NCBI RefSeq assembly: GCF_010731695.1
Contig: NZ_AP022586.1
Span: 4,774,001 to 4,838,000, forward strand
Origin: Mycolicibacterium litorale
GTDB taxonomy: Bacteria; Actinomycetota; Actinomycetes; Mycobacteriales; Mycobacteriaceae
Direction of reading: 5' to 3'
Length of the DNA: 64,000 bases
Position numbers and translations under genes: made by a program. Under the pieces are notes generated by a model, which had not been told where the DNA came from, did no database searches, and saw only the letters and a program-made list of their open reading frames with translations. Below are positions 39,515 through 47,171 of this stretch, in pieces (within the stretch, counting starts at the first letter, position 1; the number at the start of each line of letters is the position of its first letter).

Positions 39515-40575
39515 CGGTCTCCAATCCAGTTGCAGGCGAAGTCGAGAAACGCGTCGTTCTCGTGTGGTGCGGCGACGGTGACGCGCACGCCGTCCTCACC
39601 GTAGGGCCGTACCACCAACCGGTTCTCGGCTGCACGGCGGACGAAGTCGAGGGTGCGCTCGGCCAGTGGCAACCAGACGAAGTTGGCCTGCGACGGGGGC
39701 AGCGTGAACCCGGCGTCCCGCAGCGCGGCGGTGACGCGGGTGCGTTCGGCGACGACCTCGTCGGTGCGGGCGAGCAGTTCGTCCGCGGCGTCGATGGAAG
39801 CGATCGCGGCGGCCTGCGACACGGTGGTCGCGGAGAACGGGACGTAGACCTTGCCCAGCGCGGTGACGATGTCGGGGTCGGCCACGGCGTATCCGATGCG
39901 CAGCCCGGCCAGCCCGTAGGCCTTCGAAAACGTCCGCAACACCACGACATTCGGGTGCGACCGGACCAGCCCGAAGCTGTCGGGCAGCAGGTCGTCGCGG
40001 ATGTACTCGACGTAGGCCTCGTCGAGCGCGATGAGGATGTGCGGCGGGACGGCCTCGACGAACCGGGCCAGCGCCTCGGGGTCGACGACGGTGCTGGTCG
40101 GGTTGTTCGGGTTGCACACGAAGATCAGCCGCGTGCGGTCGGTGACGGCGGCCAGCATCGCGTCGAGGTCGTGGGTGTGGTCGCGCAGCGGAACCTGCAC
40201 CGGGGTGGCGCCCGCGGTGCGGACCTGCAGCGGGTAGATCTCGAAGCTGCGCCACCCGAACACCACTTCGTCGCCCACCGACGACGTGATCTGGATCAAC
40301 TGCTGGCACAGGCTGACCGAGCCGCAGCCGACGGAGATCTGCTCGGGCGTGAAGGCCCCGCCGTCGAGGTGCTTGGCCAGGTGCTCGCGCAGTTCGAGGT
40401 AGCCGTTGTCGGGATAGCGGTTGATCTGGTCGGTTGCCTTCTCGATCGCCGCCCGCACGCTGGGCAGCGGGCCGTGCACGGTCTCGTTGCTGGCGATCTT
40501 GACGGCACCCGGAACCGTCTTACCCGGTGTGTAGGCCGGGATGTCGGCCAGTTCGGGGCGTAGGCGGGCGGTCAC
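39511..40575 (-). CDS. hisC2: HisC2, histidinol-phosphate / aromatic aminotransferase
   Basis: 354 residues, class I/II aminotransferase. PLP lysine Lys218 in RTFSKAYGLAGLRIGY, ring aspartate region LIALDEAYVEY, and the arginine anchor at the C-terminal domain. Members of this subgroup (Rv3772) are annotated as histidinol-phosphate aminotransferases, but the Pat-type relatives prefer aromatic keto acids and make phenylalanine. The gene is not in a his operon here, which favours the aromatic role. It lies upstream of and overlapping the GXWXG gene, and 82 nt from tRNA-Ser(GCU). Confidence 0.9.
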   Translation of the reverse strand: MTARLRPELADIPAYTPGKTVPGAVKIASNETVHGPLPSVRAAIEKATDQINRYPDNGYLELREHLAKHLDGGAFTPEQISVGCGSVSLCQQLIQITSSVGDEVVFGWRSFEIYPLQVRTAGATPVQVPLRDHTHDLDAMLAAVTDRTRLIFVCNPNNPTSTVVDPEALARFVEAVPPHILIALDEAYVEYIRDDLLPDSFGLVRSHPNVVVLRTFSKAYGLAGLRIGYAVADPDIVTALGKVYVPFSATTVSQAAAIASIDAADELLARTDEVVAERTRVTAALRDAGFTLPPSQANFVWLPLAERTLDFVRRAAENRLVVRPYGEDGVRVTVAAPHENDAFLDFACNWIGDR

Positions 40576-40657
40576 CCGACCAGCATAGGGTGGCCCATCG
40601 ACCGCTTTGCTTCCACGGCCGACGGATGTGTAGGCTGTGCGACCGGCGGTAACGTCA

Positions 40658-40746
40658 GGAGGCGTGCCAGAGCGGCCGAATGGGACTCACTGCTAATGAG
40701 TTGTCCCCCTTACAGGGGACCGGAGGTTCAAATCCTCTCGCCTCCG
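40658..40746 (+). tRNA. tRNA-Ser (anticodon GCU)
   Basis: 89 nt. Acceptor GGAGGCG pairs with CGCCTCC, discriminator G. Anticodon stem ACTCA/TGAGT, loop CTGCTAA with anticodon GCT at 40,692-40,694, reading AGC/AGU. Long variable arm (CCCCTTACAGGGG hairpin) as expected for serine tRNAs; T-arm GGAGGTTCAAATCCTCT. Confidence 0.95.
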
Positions 40747-40750
40747 CCGC

Positions 40751-40766
40751 GGCTGACTCGTCAGCC
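40751..40766 (+). terminator. Hairpin after tRNA-Ser(GCU)
   Basis: ggctgactcgtcagcc forms a 6-bp perfect stem with a CTCG tetraloop, 5 nt after the tRNA end. No T-run follows, as is common for mycobacterial hairpins. Confidence 0.5.
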
Positions 40767-40801
40767 ACGACTGAAGTACGACGGACAACTGAACACGGTA
40801 A

Positions 40802-40874
40802 GCGCCCGTAGCTCAACGGATAGAGCATCTGACTACGGATCAGAAGGTTAGGGGTTCGAATCCCTTCGGGCGCA
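40802..40874 (+). tRNA. tRNA-Arg (anticodon ACG)
   Basis: 73 nt, class I. Acceptor GCGCCCG pairs with CGGGCGC, discriminator A. Anticodon stem TCTGA/TCAGA, loop CTACGGA with anticodon ACG at 40,835-40,837. T-arm AGGGGTTCGAATCCCTT. Its 3' half is the left attachment core of the 13-kb element, so the tRNA is kept functional by the integrated copy. Confidence 0.96.
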
Positions 40875-40878
40875 CTCA
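40841..40878 (+). other. attL core (38 bp, in tRNA-Arg)
   Basis: Identical to 53,932-53,969 over 38 bp, from the anticodon stem 3' side of tRNA-Arg to 4 nt past the tRNA end. A tactttcac motif at 40,940-40,948 and cactttcc at 40,929-40,936 recur near attR and may be arm-type integrase sites. Confidence 0.93.
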
Positions 40879-40950
40879 ATACCAGCGCATATGCGTTTCA
40901 GCGGCTCAGCGGACACGCCCGTAGCTGACACTTTCCGGATACTTTCACTC

Positions 40951-42114
40951 TCACGTCTCGCCGACGAAGGCTTCCAGCGTTTCCCGTACGTCGGGGCCGC
41001 GGGTCTGGCGCTGCAAATAGTGCTTCTCGGTCGTGTCCAGCTTCGCGTGTGACAGTTGCTGTTGCGCCAACGCAGGCCCGTGAGCATCCCGCACGACAGT
41101 GGCAACCGTCCGTCGAAACGAGTGCGGCGTGATCCAGGCGAGGCTGTCAGGAAGCGCTGCGCGCAGAGCCCGACGCATGTTCGTCAGAGACATCCACCCG
41201 CCCAGACGGTTCGCGAATACCGGTCCGTCCGCAGCAGCTCCATCCTCTTTCAGTGTCAGCAGAGCGTCGACGCCGAACTGGGGGAGCACCACCGTGTGCT
41301 CCGGCGCCCCACCCTTGCGGAGATCCTGTCGGTGTAGCGGCATGCCCGCGATGCGACCGTGATCGATCAAGGTGCCCGTGATGGTAACGGTGGGAGGATC
41401 GCTGCTGAGATCTACGTCGGACCACCGCAGGGCCAACACCTCGTTCGGCCGGCCGCCGGTGGCCACCAGGAGATCGACGAACGGCAGTAGTAGGCGACCC
41501 GGTTGCGGTCCGGACCCCTGACGTTCCGCGTAGGCGCGCACCGCTGCCCGAACCTGATGAAATTCGTCCGCCGTGGCCGCCCGGGGAGAGATCGACGAGG
41601 TCTTAGTGACCTTCGCTTCCCTGATCGGGTTGACGCCGACAACATCGAATCCCACCGCGAGTGTGAACATTCCGCGCAGGACCATTCGGAGGCGCGTGGC
41701 CTGAGTAGTAGCGCCCATCAGCTTGAGGTGGGCATTGGCTCGACTGGTCGGCAGCTCTGTGACGGTGAGCGCGCCGAGCTGTTGAAGGCCATGCTTCTCC
41801 CAGACCGCCCTGTATTGATCGGCGGTCTGCTGGCTGATCCCGTCCTCGGCTGCCTTCGCCTCGATCCAGAGCTCGAAGATCTCGGCGAGAGTCGTCCGCT
41901 CCGTGATCGCTTGCCCAGACAGGGGTGTTCGGCGATGAGCGAGATGTCGCTGCAGAAGACGGCGCGCGTCCTCGATGGACTTATTACTTGACCGCTCTAC
42001 TCGACGGCGCTTGCCGTCGGCATCACGTACGTACGTTGTCGCGAAGAATCGCCCGCCGCTGGACCTCTCAGCGATGCGGCCGTGCTCGCCGGGCTTCATT
42101 CGCTGTCTAGGCAT
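40951..42114 (-). CDS. Tyrosine-recombinase integrase
   Basis: 387 residues. An N-terminal arm-binding domain, a core-binding domain (about 70-150) and a C-terminal catalytic domain. Catalytic residues visible: Arg222 (ATGGRPNEVL), His331 and Arg334 (HSFR), His356 (QLSHAKLD) and nucleophile Tyr366 (EKHYLQR). All are present, so the enzyme should be active. The gene lies 72 nt from attL with its 3' end toward it, the usual place for phage-type integrases acting on a tRNA. Its start overlaps the repressor gene by 8 nt, so integrase may be made from the repressor transcript. Confidence 0.95.
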   Translation of the reverse strand: MPRQRMKPGEHGRIAERSSGGRFFATTYVRDADGKRRRVERSSNKSIEDARRLLQRHLAHRRTPLSGQAITERTTLAEIFELWIEAKAAEDGISQQTADQYRAVWEKHGLQQLGALTVTELPTSRANAHLKLMGATTQATRLRMVLRGMFTLAVGFDVVGVNPIREAKVTKTSSISPRAATADEFHQVRAAVRAYAERQGSGPQPGRLLLPFVDLLVATGGRPNEVLALRWSDVDLSSDPPTVTITGTLIDHGRIAGMPLHRQDLRKGGAPEHTVVLPQFGVDALLTLKEDGAAADGPVFANRLGGWMSLTNMRRALRAALPDSLAWITPHSFRRTVATVVRDAHGPALAQQQLSHAKLDTTEKHYLQRQTRGPDVRETLEAFVGET

Positions 42115-42718
42115 GGCCGCGGGGGTAGGACAGCGGGAAGTTGAATTCGAACTCGTCGAATGTAGCGCCCGGGATCTCCCGCATCATCCGCTCGATCTGC
42201 CGGATGTGCGACACGTAATCGATCCGAGGCCAGGACTTCCCGTCAATGGGTTCACCACGTGCTGCCATCCTGGCCAGCGTCTGTTCCTGCCTCTTGGCGC
42301 TACGAATCATGCCCTCACGCTCACGGGATAGATGCAATAGTCGGGGCAGGTACTCCGGCGAGCCGGTGTCATCTTCGCCCGCGAACCAGCGGACAGCAGA
42401 CAGAGCGGTTTCGACTTTCCCTGGGGTTCGCTCGACCTCTCCGTCAGGCAGATTCGGATAAAGCAGTGTCACTGGCGGAACCTCAAGTGCTGCAGCAATG
42501 ATCAGAAGCTCGGCAACACTGAGAACCTCACCCCGGTGGCCAGAGTCCAACTTCGCGATCACGGTCGGGGAGATCCGATAGCCGAGCTCTTCCGTTCGTT
42601 CGCTGAGCCACCTCGCAGACCCATTCGCTCGGGCCGCCTTCGCAGCGCCACCAACCCGTCTGACAATCTCCGCCGCCCACGTCCGTACGGGCGCTTCACC
42701 CGACTCATCTTTCGCCAC
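42107..42718 (-). CDS. Immunity-repressor-like XRE-family regulator
   Basis: 203 residues. A helix-turn-helix of the XRE/CI type at about residues 32-85 (SARWLSERTEELGYRISPTV, then IAKLDSGHRGEVLSVAELLI and AAALEVPPVTLL). The C-terminal region is helical, without an obvious LexA-type peptidase Ser/Lys, so it may not be cleaved by RecA. Position, divergent from the xis-like gene and upstream of integrase, fits a lysogeny repressor controlling the 103-nt intergenic region, which contains inverted repeats. Confidence 0.82.
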   Translation of the reverse strand: MAKDESGEAPVRTWAAEIVRRVGGAAKAARANGSARWLSERTEELGYRISPTVIAKLDSGHRGEVLSVAELLIIAAALEVPPVTLLYPNLPDGEVERTPGKVETALSAVRWFAGEDDTGSPEYLPRLLHLSREREGMIRSAKRQEQTLARMAARGEPIDGKSWPRIDYVSHIRQIERMMREIPGATFDEFEFNFPLSYPRGHA

Positions 42719-42821
42719 ACGCAGAGTATACGGACTTTCTTGCGTCCGTAGAAAGCCGTGGTAGTCTTCGTCTCACGCAGATACGAACCAATACTCTGCG
42801 CAATACGAAGAAAGGGTCGAA
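42719..42821. promoter_or_regulatory. Divergent operator/promoter region of the element's switch
   Basis: 103 nt between repressor and xis-like start codons. Inverted repeats: tacggac (42,729-42,735) with gtccgta (42,744-42,750), 8-nt spacer; and a 10-bp perfect pair, cgcagagtat (42,720-42,729) with atactctgcg (42,791-42,800). Also ttcgt...acgaa elements with two gc(a)atacgaa copies. These are good candidates for repressor operators overlapping both promoters. Confidence 0.6.
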
Positions 42822-43025
42822 ATGTCAGCACCTCTGGCGGACCGAGCCAACGCTCAGTTGCACGGCGTGGAATCGGTGATGGTCAGGCTCGGCGTAGGGA
42901 GAAGCAAGGTCTTCGAACTCATGGCCAGCGGCGAATTGCGCAGTGTGAGAGTTGGCCGTAGACGGCTGGTCTCGGAGGCAGCCATCAATGAGTTCATCAA
43001 CAAGATCGACGACGGCGCTGCCTGA
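42822..43025 (+). CDS. Excisionase-like small helix-turn-helix protein
   Basis: 67 residues. MerR/HTH_17 type DNA-binding domain over most of its length (HGVESVMVRLGVGRSKVFEL, then ASGELRSVRVGRRRLVSEAA and INEFINKI). Such proteins act as recombination directionality factors (Xis) or as AlpA-like activators in actinobacterial elements. First rightward gene, divergent from the repressor, preceded by AAAGGGTCGAAATG. Its TGA overlaps the ATG of a 48-residue frame by 1 nt. Confidence 0.8.
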   Translation: MSAPLADRANAQLHGVESVMVRLGVGRSKVFELMASGELRSVRVGRRRLVSEAAINEFINKIDDGAA

Positions 43026-43171
43026 TGCGGGACTTGCCGCAGCAAGATCACTGCGACCTCGGGTTGGTCGACGACGACCAGACCCCGGATATGCGAAAGG
43101 CCCCGGTTGCAGCCGAGGCCCTTCGGAGAAACGACCACCCAGCAGTCACCACAACCACGAAGGAGATCTAG
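43025..43171 (+). CDS. Possible 48-residue protein after the xis-like gene
   Basis: A frame from the ATG in TGATG to the TAG at 43,169 encodes 48 residues beginning MRDLPQQDHCDLGLVDDD. No family is recognised. It contains the sequence of a 27-nt hairpin, so this segment may be regulatory instead of coding. Confidence 0.3.
   Translation: MRDLPQQDHCDLGLVDDDQTPDMRKAPVAAEALRRNDHPAVTTTTKEI
43097..43123 (+). terminator. Hairpin between the xis-like gene and the downstream operon
   Basis: aaggccccgg...ccgaggccctt folds as an imperfect stem of about nine pairs with a ttgcag loop and one bulge. No T-run follows. It could attenuate transcription into the rightward genes. Similar hairpins close to repressor-controlled genes are common in phage-like elements. 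Confidence 0.35.
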
Positions 43172-43173
43172 AC

Positions 43174-43416
43174 ATGAGTGTAAACACTTCATCCGCGAAG
43201 CGGACAAATACCGCCATCGATCAGCGGTTGGACACGATTGTCAACTTAATCGACCGGGTGCGCCTGGACCTTAACGGCATCCTCCGAGAGTCGCTGCAGG
43301 ACGCGCCGCTGTTCGCGGTTTCCGATGTCGTGGCCGGGCTGGGCCACTTGCGGCAGGCCGCCGCGTTCATCGACCGTGCGTCCGATGTCCTCGAAGCCGA
43401 GGGAATCCGGCGATGA
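43174..43416 (+). CDS. Small element protein of unknown function
   Basis: 80 residues from the ATG at 43,174, preceded by AAGGAGAT, the best ribosome binding site in this part. Predicted helical (TAIDQRLDTIVNLIDRVRLD, GLGHLRQAAAFIDRASDVLE), with coiled-coil character. No family is recognised. Its TGA overlaps the next ATG in ATGA. First gene of the tightly linked rightward run. Confidence 0.7.
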   Translation: MSVNTSSAKRTNTAIDQRLDTIVNLIDRVRLDLNGILRESLQDAPLFAVSDVVAGLGHLRQAAAFIDRASDVLEAEGIRR

Positions 43417-44120
43417 GCACCCGTCGACAGGCACTCTGCTGCGAGTGCGGCAACACCCGCACCTGCGAGCGCCCACGGAATTACCGCATGGAGAACTACT
43501 GGTTCAACTATCCGATCAACAACGACTGGCACCGGGAGGTTGGTGATCTCAAGTGCTCGGCGTGCGGTCGGATAACCCGTCACGCGTTGTTGAATCCGGC
43601 GAACGACAGCTACTACCGGGACCACGCTGAGGTCCTGCAGCAGCTCGCACTGGGGTTCAGCAACAACGGTCACTTCTCCGAAGAGCGACTCTCCGATATC
43701 CGGCGCGCGTACCGGCAGGCATTTCCACGCAATCCGTTCACCCGCCACAAGTGGTGGAGGTCCGACGAGGACGCCGCCCGTGCGGCCGGCCACACGCAGT
43801 TCCCGGCCATGTGCGGCGAGATGCTCGACGTGCCCGAGAAGCGGTACCCGGGCGGAGATGTGACTGAACTGAGAGCTCCCAGCCAAATCAACGATCTCGA
43901 CGAACTGAACTTTGAACGACTCGATGTCGAGACCGGGATGTATTGGGATGTTGGCGATTGCGTCAATTGCCTCGCATACCGCAACGCCTGGTTGGTGAAC
44001 AAGCGACGGGAAGAACTCAAGTACCTGTTTATCAAGATGGCCGCTTCCACAGAGAGTCTCGATGCCGCCCAGGTCCAGAAGATCTGGAGCGTACTGCAGG
44101 AGATCCCCTGTGACCGTTGA
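43413..44120 (+). CDS. Zinc-finger-like element protein
   Basis: 235 residues. Two CxxC pairs near the N-terminus (CCECGNTRTC and LKCSACGR) are likely to bind zinc, and a CVNC sits near the C-terminus. The rest has no known motif. Phage and satellite genomes of actinobacteria often carry such zinc proteins between xis and the replication gene; a role in replication or host takeover is only inferred. Overlaps both neighbours (4 nt before, 11 nt after). Confidence 0.72.
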   Translation: MSTRRQALCCECGNTRTCERPRNYRMENYWFNYPINNDWHREVGDLKCSACGRITRHALLNPANDSYYRDHAEVLQQLALGFSNNGHFSEERLSDIRRAYRQAFPRNPFTRHKWWRSDEDAARAAGHTQFPAMCGEMLDVPEKRYPGGDVTELRAPSQINDLDELNFERLDVETGMYWDVGDCVNCLAYRNAWLVNKRREELKYLFIKMAASTESLDAAQVQKIWSVLQEIPCDR

Positions 44121-44523
44121 CCGTAATAGCGAATCAGCTAATACCGACGAGGAGACCCCCGCCAGCACCGGCGGGGGCACTCCCGCGTCCCGACAGGTCA
44201 ATTGGTTTGAGACCTTCCGGTACGCCAGCAGGATCGCCGCCGAGCACGGTGTCGTACTCAATCATCGTGCTCTTCCCGTCGCGGGGACGTTGCAGTGGTG
44301 CGGCATGGCAGACAACGACGCGCGCAAGTTGTTGTCGCTCATCCTCGGCGGTGTCCGGGAGGCTCTGACCAACGACGCCCGCCAGGAAGCGATTGCCGAC
44401 GCCGGACGCGAGATCTCGACCGCCGCGCCCTGGTCCCGGATCGCTCAACAACAACTCGAACGTGCCCGGTGGGAAGAAGCGCACCCCTGGGCACGTCAGT
44501 ACGGAAAGGGCGACGCCGCCTGA
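44110..44523 (+). CDS. DUF2742 phage protein
   Basis: 137 residues from a GTG at 44,110. After a Ser/Thr-rich start the body follows the DUF2742 pattern known from the M. tuberculosis prophage-like elements phiRv1 and phiRv2: VNWFETFRYASRIAAEHG, LPVAGTLQWCGMADNDARKL, and the closing AGREISTAAPWSRIAQQQLE. The function is unknown. Its presence links this element to the phiRv family of small mycobacterial elements. The stop overlaps the replication gene by 1 nt. Confidence 0.75.
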   Translation: MTVDRNSESANTDEETPASTGGGTPASRQVNWFETFRYASRIAAEHGVVLNHRALPVAGTLQWCGMADNDARKLLSLILGGVREALTNDARQEAIADAGREISTAAPWSRIAQQQLERARWEEAHPWARQYGKGDAA

Positions 44524-46307
44524 TGACCACCGACGAGTTCTTCAACAGCACACCCGAACTGCGGACGATCCACCAGTGGGCACGCGCACGATTCGCCGCA
44601 CCATGGGCAGTCTTCGGGGCCACGCTGCTGCGGGTATCGGCTAGCACCGGCCCCGAGGTCCAGTTGCCAGGCATCATCGGTGGCCGCGCATCCCTGAACC
44701 TGCTGGCTGCGTTCGTCAGTGCCAGCGGGGGCGGGAAAGGGATCAGCGACAAGGTCAGTCGGCTGGCGTGGCCGGCGCCCATCATCGAGCGCCCGATTGG
44801 GTCCGGTGAAGGTATCGCCGCGTTGTTCGCCCCACCGAAGAAAGAGGGCGCTGAACGGGTTACCCGCGCCATCATCAACGTCACCGAGATCGACACGCTG
44901 GCTGGTATCGCGTCCCGGCAGGGTTCCATCCTGCTGGCCCAACTGAAGGCGATGGCGATGGGCGAGCTGTTGGGGCAGTCCAACGCCTCGGAGGCAACAT
45001 CACGTGTGGTGCAACCCCATACCTACCGGTGCTGTCTTTCGGTGGGCGCTCAGCCCGGTCACACGAGCGTGATATTCGGTGACACCACCGGCGGCACGCC
45101 GCAGCGATTCCTGTGGTTCCCTACCGTCGACCCGGATATGCCCGACAGTGCGGCCGACGACCCGGAACCGCTCAACACCAATCTGCCGGTCTGGGCTCGC
45201 GGGTCGGCCGAGGTGGTGGAGATCCAGTACGGCCCCGAGGAGATCGCCCGCACGGTGATTCAGGCGCATCTCGCCCGCCAGCGCGGAGAGGCGCACGCCC
45301 TCGACGGACACGCGGTGCTCACCCGATTGAAGGTGGCCGCCACGCTGGCGATCATGCATCACCGGTCGGTGGTGTCTGATCTCGACTGGCAGCTGTCCGA
45401 GGAAGTGATGGCAGTGTCGGATCGCACCCGCGATTGGATCGTCGAGCAGGCTCAGCAGGCTGCTCGAGCAAGGGTCCGTGATCGGGCGATCGCTCGTGCC
45501 GCCGGGGAAGAGTTCTACGAGTCGAGTCGCCTCGAGACGGTGAAGCGGAGCATCCATCGGATGTTGGACCGGGATGGCGAGCAGGCCGGAAGTGACCTTC
45601 GGCGGCGTCTCGGTACCCGCGAAAAGCGGGACCTTTTCGATCAGGCTATGAGTTTGCTGGAACATGAGGGCATCGTCAGTTCAGTGCCAGGTCAGATCAA
45701 GGGTGTTCGATACCGCTTAAGTGGTCACGGTGACCACGGTGGTCACCCCCCATATCCGCAGGTCAACAGCGGTGACCAGGCTAGTCACGGTGACCACTCA
45801 GATAACGTCACAGACCTCGATACCCGCAGGTGGCACGATCCGAGAAAACCGAAGCCGTCAGCCCGCGAGTGGTTCGAAGAACACATCCAACAGCTCCGAG
45901 AGGAGGGGCATACGACCGCAACATCGTTTGCTGTCTACGAAGCTGGAATGGCTGCCGGGCACAGTAAGAGCACCCTTGCTCAGGCTGCCAGCGCCCACCC
46001 CGAGGTGACGGTGATCGACCGCTCCCGTGGTACCGCAACGTGGTCCATCGTCCCTGGGGAGCAAGGTGCTTACGTGCCTGCGTCAGCGTGGGTCACCCGG
46101 TACCTCGACAACCTCCCCGAGGGGACCACGGTCGTCGATCAAGCACACTTCCGCGCCGCTGCCATCGCCGCGGGATACGACCACTCCACCGCTCGCACCG
46201 TCCTGCACAAGTCGGATCGGATCGTCTCGGAGCCGGCAGTTGGCAACGCCGTCAACAACAGGATCTGGCGCATCGTCAAAGACGACGACGGGGAACGAAG
46301 CGCATGA
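44523..46307 (+). CDS. Replication P-loop ATPase (DUF3987-like)
   Basis: 594 residues from the ATG at 44,523. The ATPase domain has a Walker-A-like segment AASGGGKG-type (FVSASGGGKGISDK, Lys72; the residue after Lys is Gly in place of Ser/Thr), and Walker B-like IINVTEIDTL. An arginine-rich region GTPQRFLWFPT is typical of DUF3987/D5-like replication ATPases. The C-terminal third carries winged-helix-like segments (SATSFAVYEAGMAAGHSKST-like). It probably unwinds or loads at the element's origin. The gene contains palindromic repeats at 45,721-45,798 that encode a His/Gly/Asp-rich linker. Exact family naming is uncertain. Confidence 0.68.
   Translation: MTTDEFFNSTPELRTIHQWARARFAAPWAVFGATLLRVSASTGPEVQLPGIIGGRASLNLLAAFVSASGGGKGISDKVSRLAWPAPIIERPIGSGEGIAALFAPPKKEGAERVTRAIINVTEIDTLAGIASRQGSILLAQLKAMAMGELLGQSNASEATSRVVQPHTYRCCLSVGAQPGHTSVIFGDTTGGTPQRFLWFPTVDPDMPDSAADDPEPLNTNLPVWARGSAEVVEIQYGPEEIARTVIQAHLARQRGEAHALDGHAVLTRLKVAATLAIMHHRSVVSDLDWQLSEEVMAVSDRTRDWIVEQAQQAARARVRDRAIARAAGEEFYESSRLETVKRSIHRMLDRDGEQAGSDLRRRLGTREKRDLFDQAMSLLEHEGIVSSVPGQIKGVRYRLSGHGDHGGHPPYPQVNSGDQASHGDHSDNVTDLDTRRWHDPRKPKPSAREWFEEHIQQLREEGHTTATSFAVYEAGMAAGHSKSTLAQAASAHPEVTVIDRSRGTATWSIVPGEQGAYVPASAWVTRYLDNLPEGTTVVDQAHFRAAAIAAGYDHSTARTVLHKSDRIVSEPAVGNAVNNRIWRIVKDDDGERSA
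45721..45798. repeat. Palindromic repeats inside the replication gene, candidate origin
   Basis: gtggtcacggtgaccac (45,721-45,737) is an 8-bp perfect inverted repeat with a 1-nt centre. ggtggtcacc (45,738-45,747) and ggtgacc (45,771-45,777) repeat its core. gtcacggtgac recurs at 45,784-45,794, followed by cact as in the first copy. Such iteron-like sites in an initiator gene recall the lambda O gene origin. Confidence 0.55.
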
Positions 46308-46612
46308 TCGATCGACGGGTGCTGCTTGTCCATGAGCCCGAGAGCGGTGAGCGGCTGATGTCCGCGACGGCGGTCGCCCTGCTGATGGGTGTGCCGGTCG
46401 CCGAAGTTGAACAGGTGTGGGATACGTCAGTGGGACCGGCATGTCTGCCGGCGGAGTGGATCAAGGCGGGTAAGCGCCGTTCGGCGGAGGCGCGCGCTCA
46501 CACTGGTGGAACGTCGGCCGCCATCGCCCTGGCGTACTGGGCGCGCAAGGACTTCGGCGCGGAGATTGAGTTCGATGAGAACACCCGCGAGGTCTGGTTG
46601 GTGACGCCGTGA
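46304..46612 (+). CDS. Small element protein of unknown function
   Basis: 102 residues. ATG overlaps the replication gene stop in ATGA. Mixed alpha/beta composition, with no cysteines other than one; segments SATAVALLMGVPVAEVEQVW and AAIALAYWARKDFGAEIEF look folded. No family is recognised. Its TGA overlaps the next GTG. Confidence 0.7.
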   Translation: MIDRRVLLVHEPESGERLMSATAVALLMGVPVAEVEQVWDTSVGPACLPAEWIKAGKRRSAEARAHTGGTSAAIALAYWARKDFGAEIEFDENTREVWLVTP

Positions 46613-47013
46613 CTCGCCCTCCTGTTCAGCACTTCGCGGGGGCGGTCCTGTTGCAGGGTCAGGCATTGCAGGATGCGTACTACCTCGTGTCGGCGGGGAT
46701 TCGCGCCGCCTCACGTAACGGGTATCCGACACAGCGGTTCGAGGAGATCCGTAGGGCGATACGCGCCGCCGATATGGCGCTGCGACGCCACGGCGACGTC
46801 GTTTCCATTGCGTCGCAGTCAGACTGGGGTAGTGATGACGAGTCCGCGGTCGACCCTATCGACACCGCCGAGGCTGCCCGAATACTTGGGCTGTCGCTTC
46901 GTAGCTGTCAGCGTCTGGCCCACGCCGGCCTCGGGCGCCGGGTTGGTGGCCGATGGGTGCTTGATCGCGGACTCGTCGTCGCCGAAGCCGCAGCACGAAA
47001 GGAATCTGCATGA
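46609..47013 (+). CDS. Helix-turn-helix element protein
   Basis: 134 residues from a GTG in GTGA. The N-terminal half is helical and unassigned. The C-terminal part (about residues 82-130), DPIDTAEAARILGLSLRSCQ followed by GRRVGGRWVLDRG, is an HTH_17/MerR-like DNA-binding domain similar in layout to the xis-like protein. It may bind the element's own DNA. Overlaps the next gene by 4 nt (ATGA). Confidence 0.72.
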   Translation: MTRPPVQHFAGAVLLQGQALQDAYYLVSAGIRAASRNGYPTQRFEEIRRAIRAADMALRRHGDVVSIASQSDWGSDDESAVDPIDTAEAARILGLSLRSCQRLAHAGLGRRVGGRWVLDRGLVVAEAAARKESA

Positions 47014-47171
47014 TGGCCGAACCAGCCGACGATAGTTACCCGGAGGCGTGGACCCCTCCGCACGTGCGGGAGATGCGGGCGGTGAGCGAGGCTGTCGAGC
47101 AGTACGTGGCCAACCTCTCCGACGAGCAGTTCGCCGACCTCGCGGCCCGGACCCGGCCGGGGGTGGTGTGA
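47010..47171 (+). CDS. 53-residue element protein
   Basis: Begins ATGATGGCC with the first ATG in the ATGA overlap, and ends at a TGA whose last base is the A of the next ATG. Acidic, with a helical centre (VREMRAVSEAVEQYVANLSD). No family is recognised. The tight overlaps on both sides argue that it is translated. Confidence 0.6.
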   Translation: MMAEPADDSYPEAWTPPHVREMRAVSEAVEQYVANLSDEQFADLAARTRPGVV

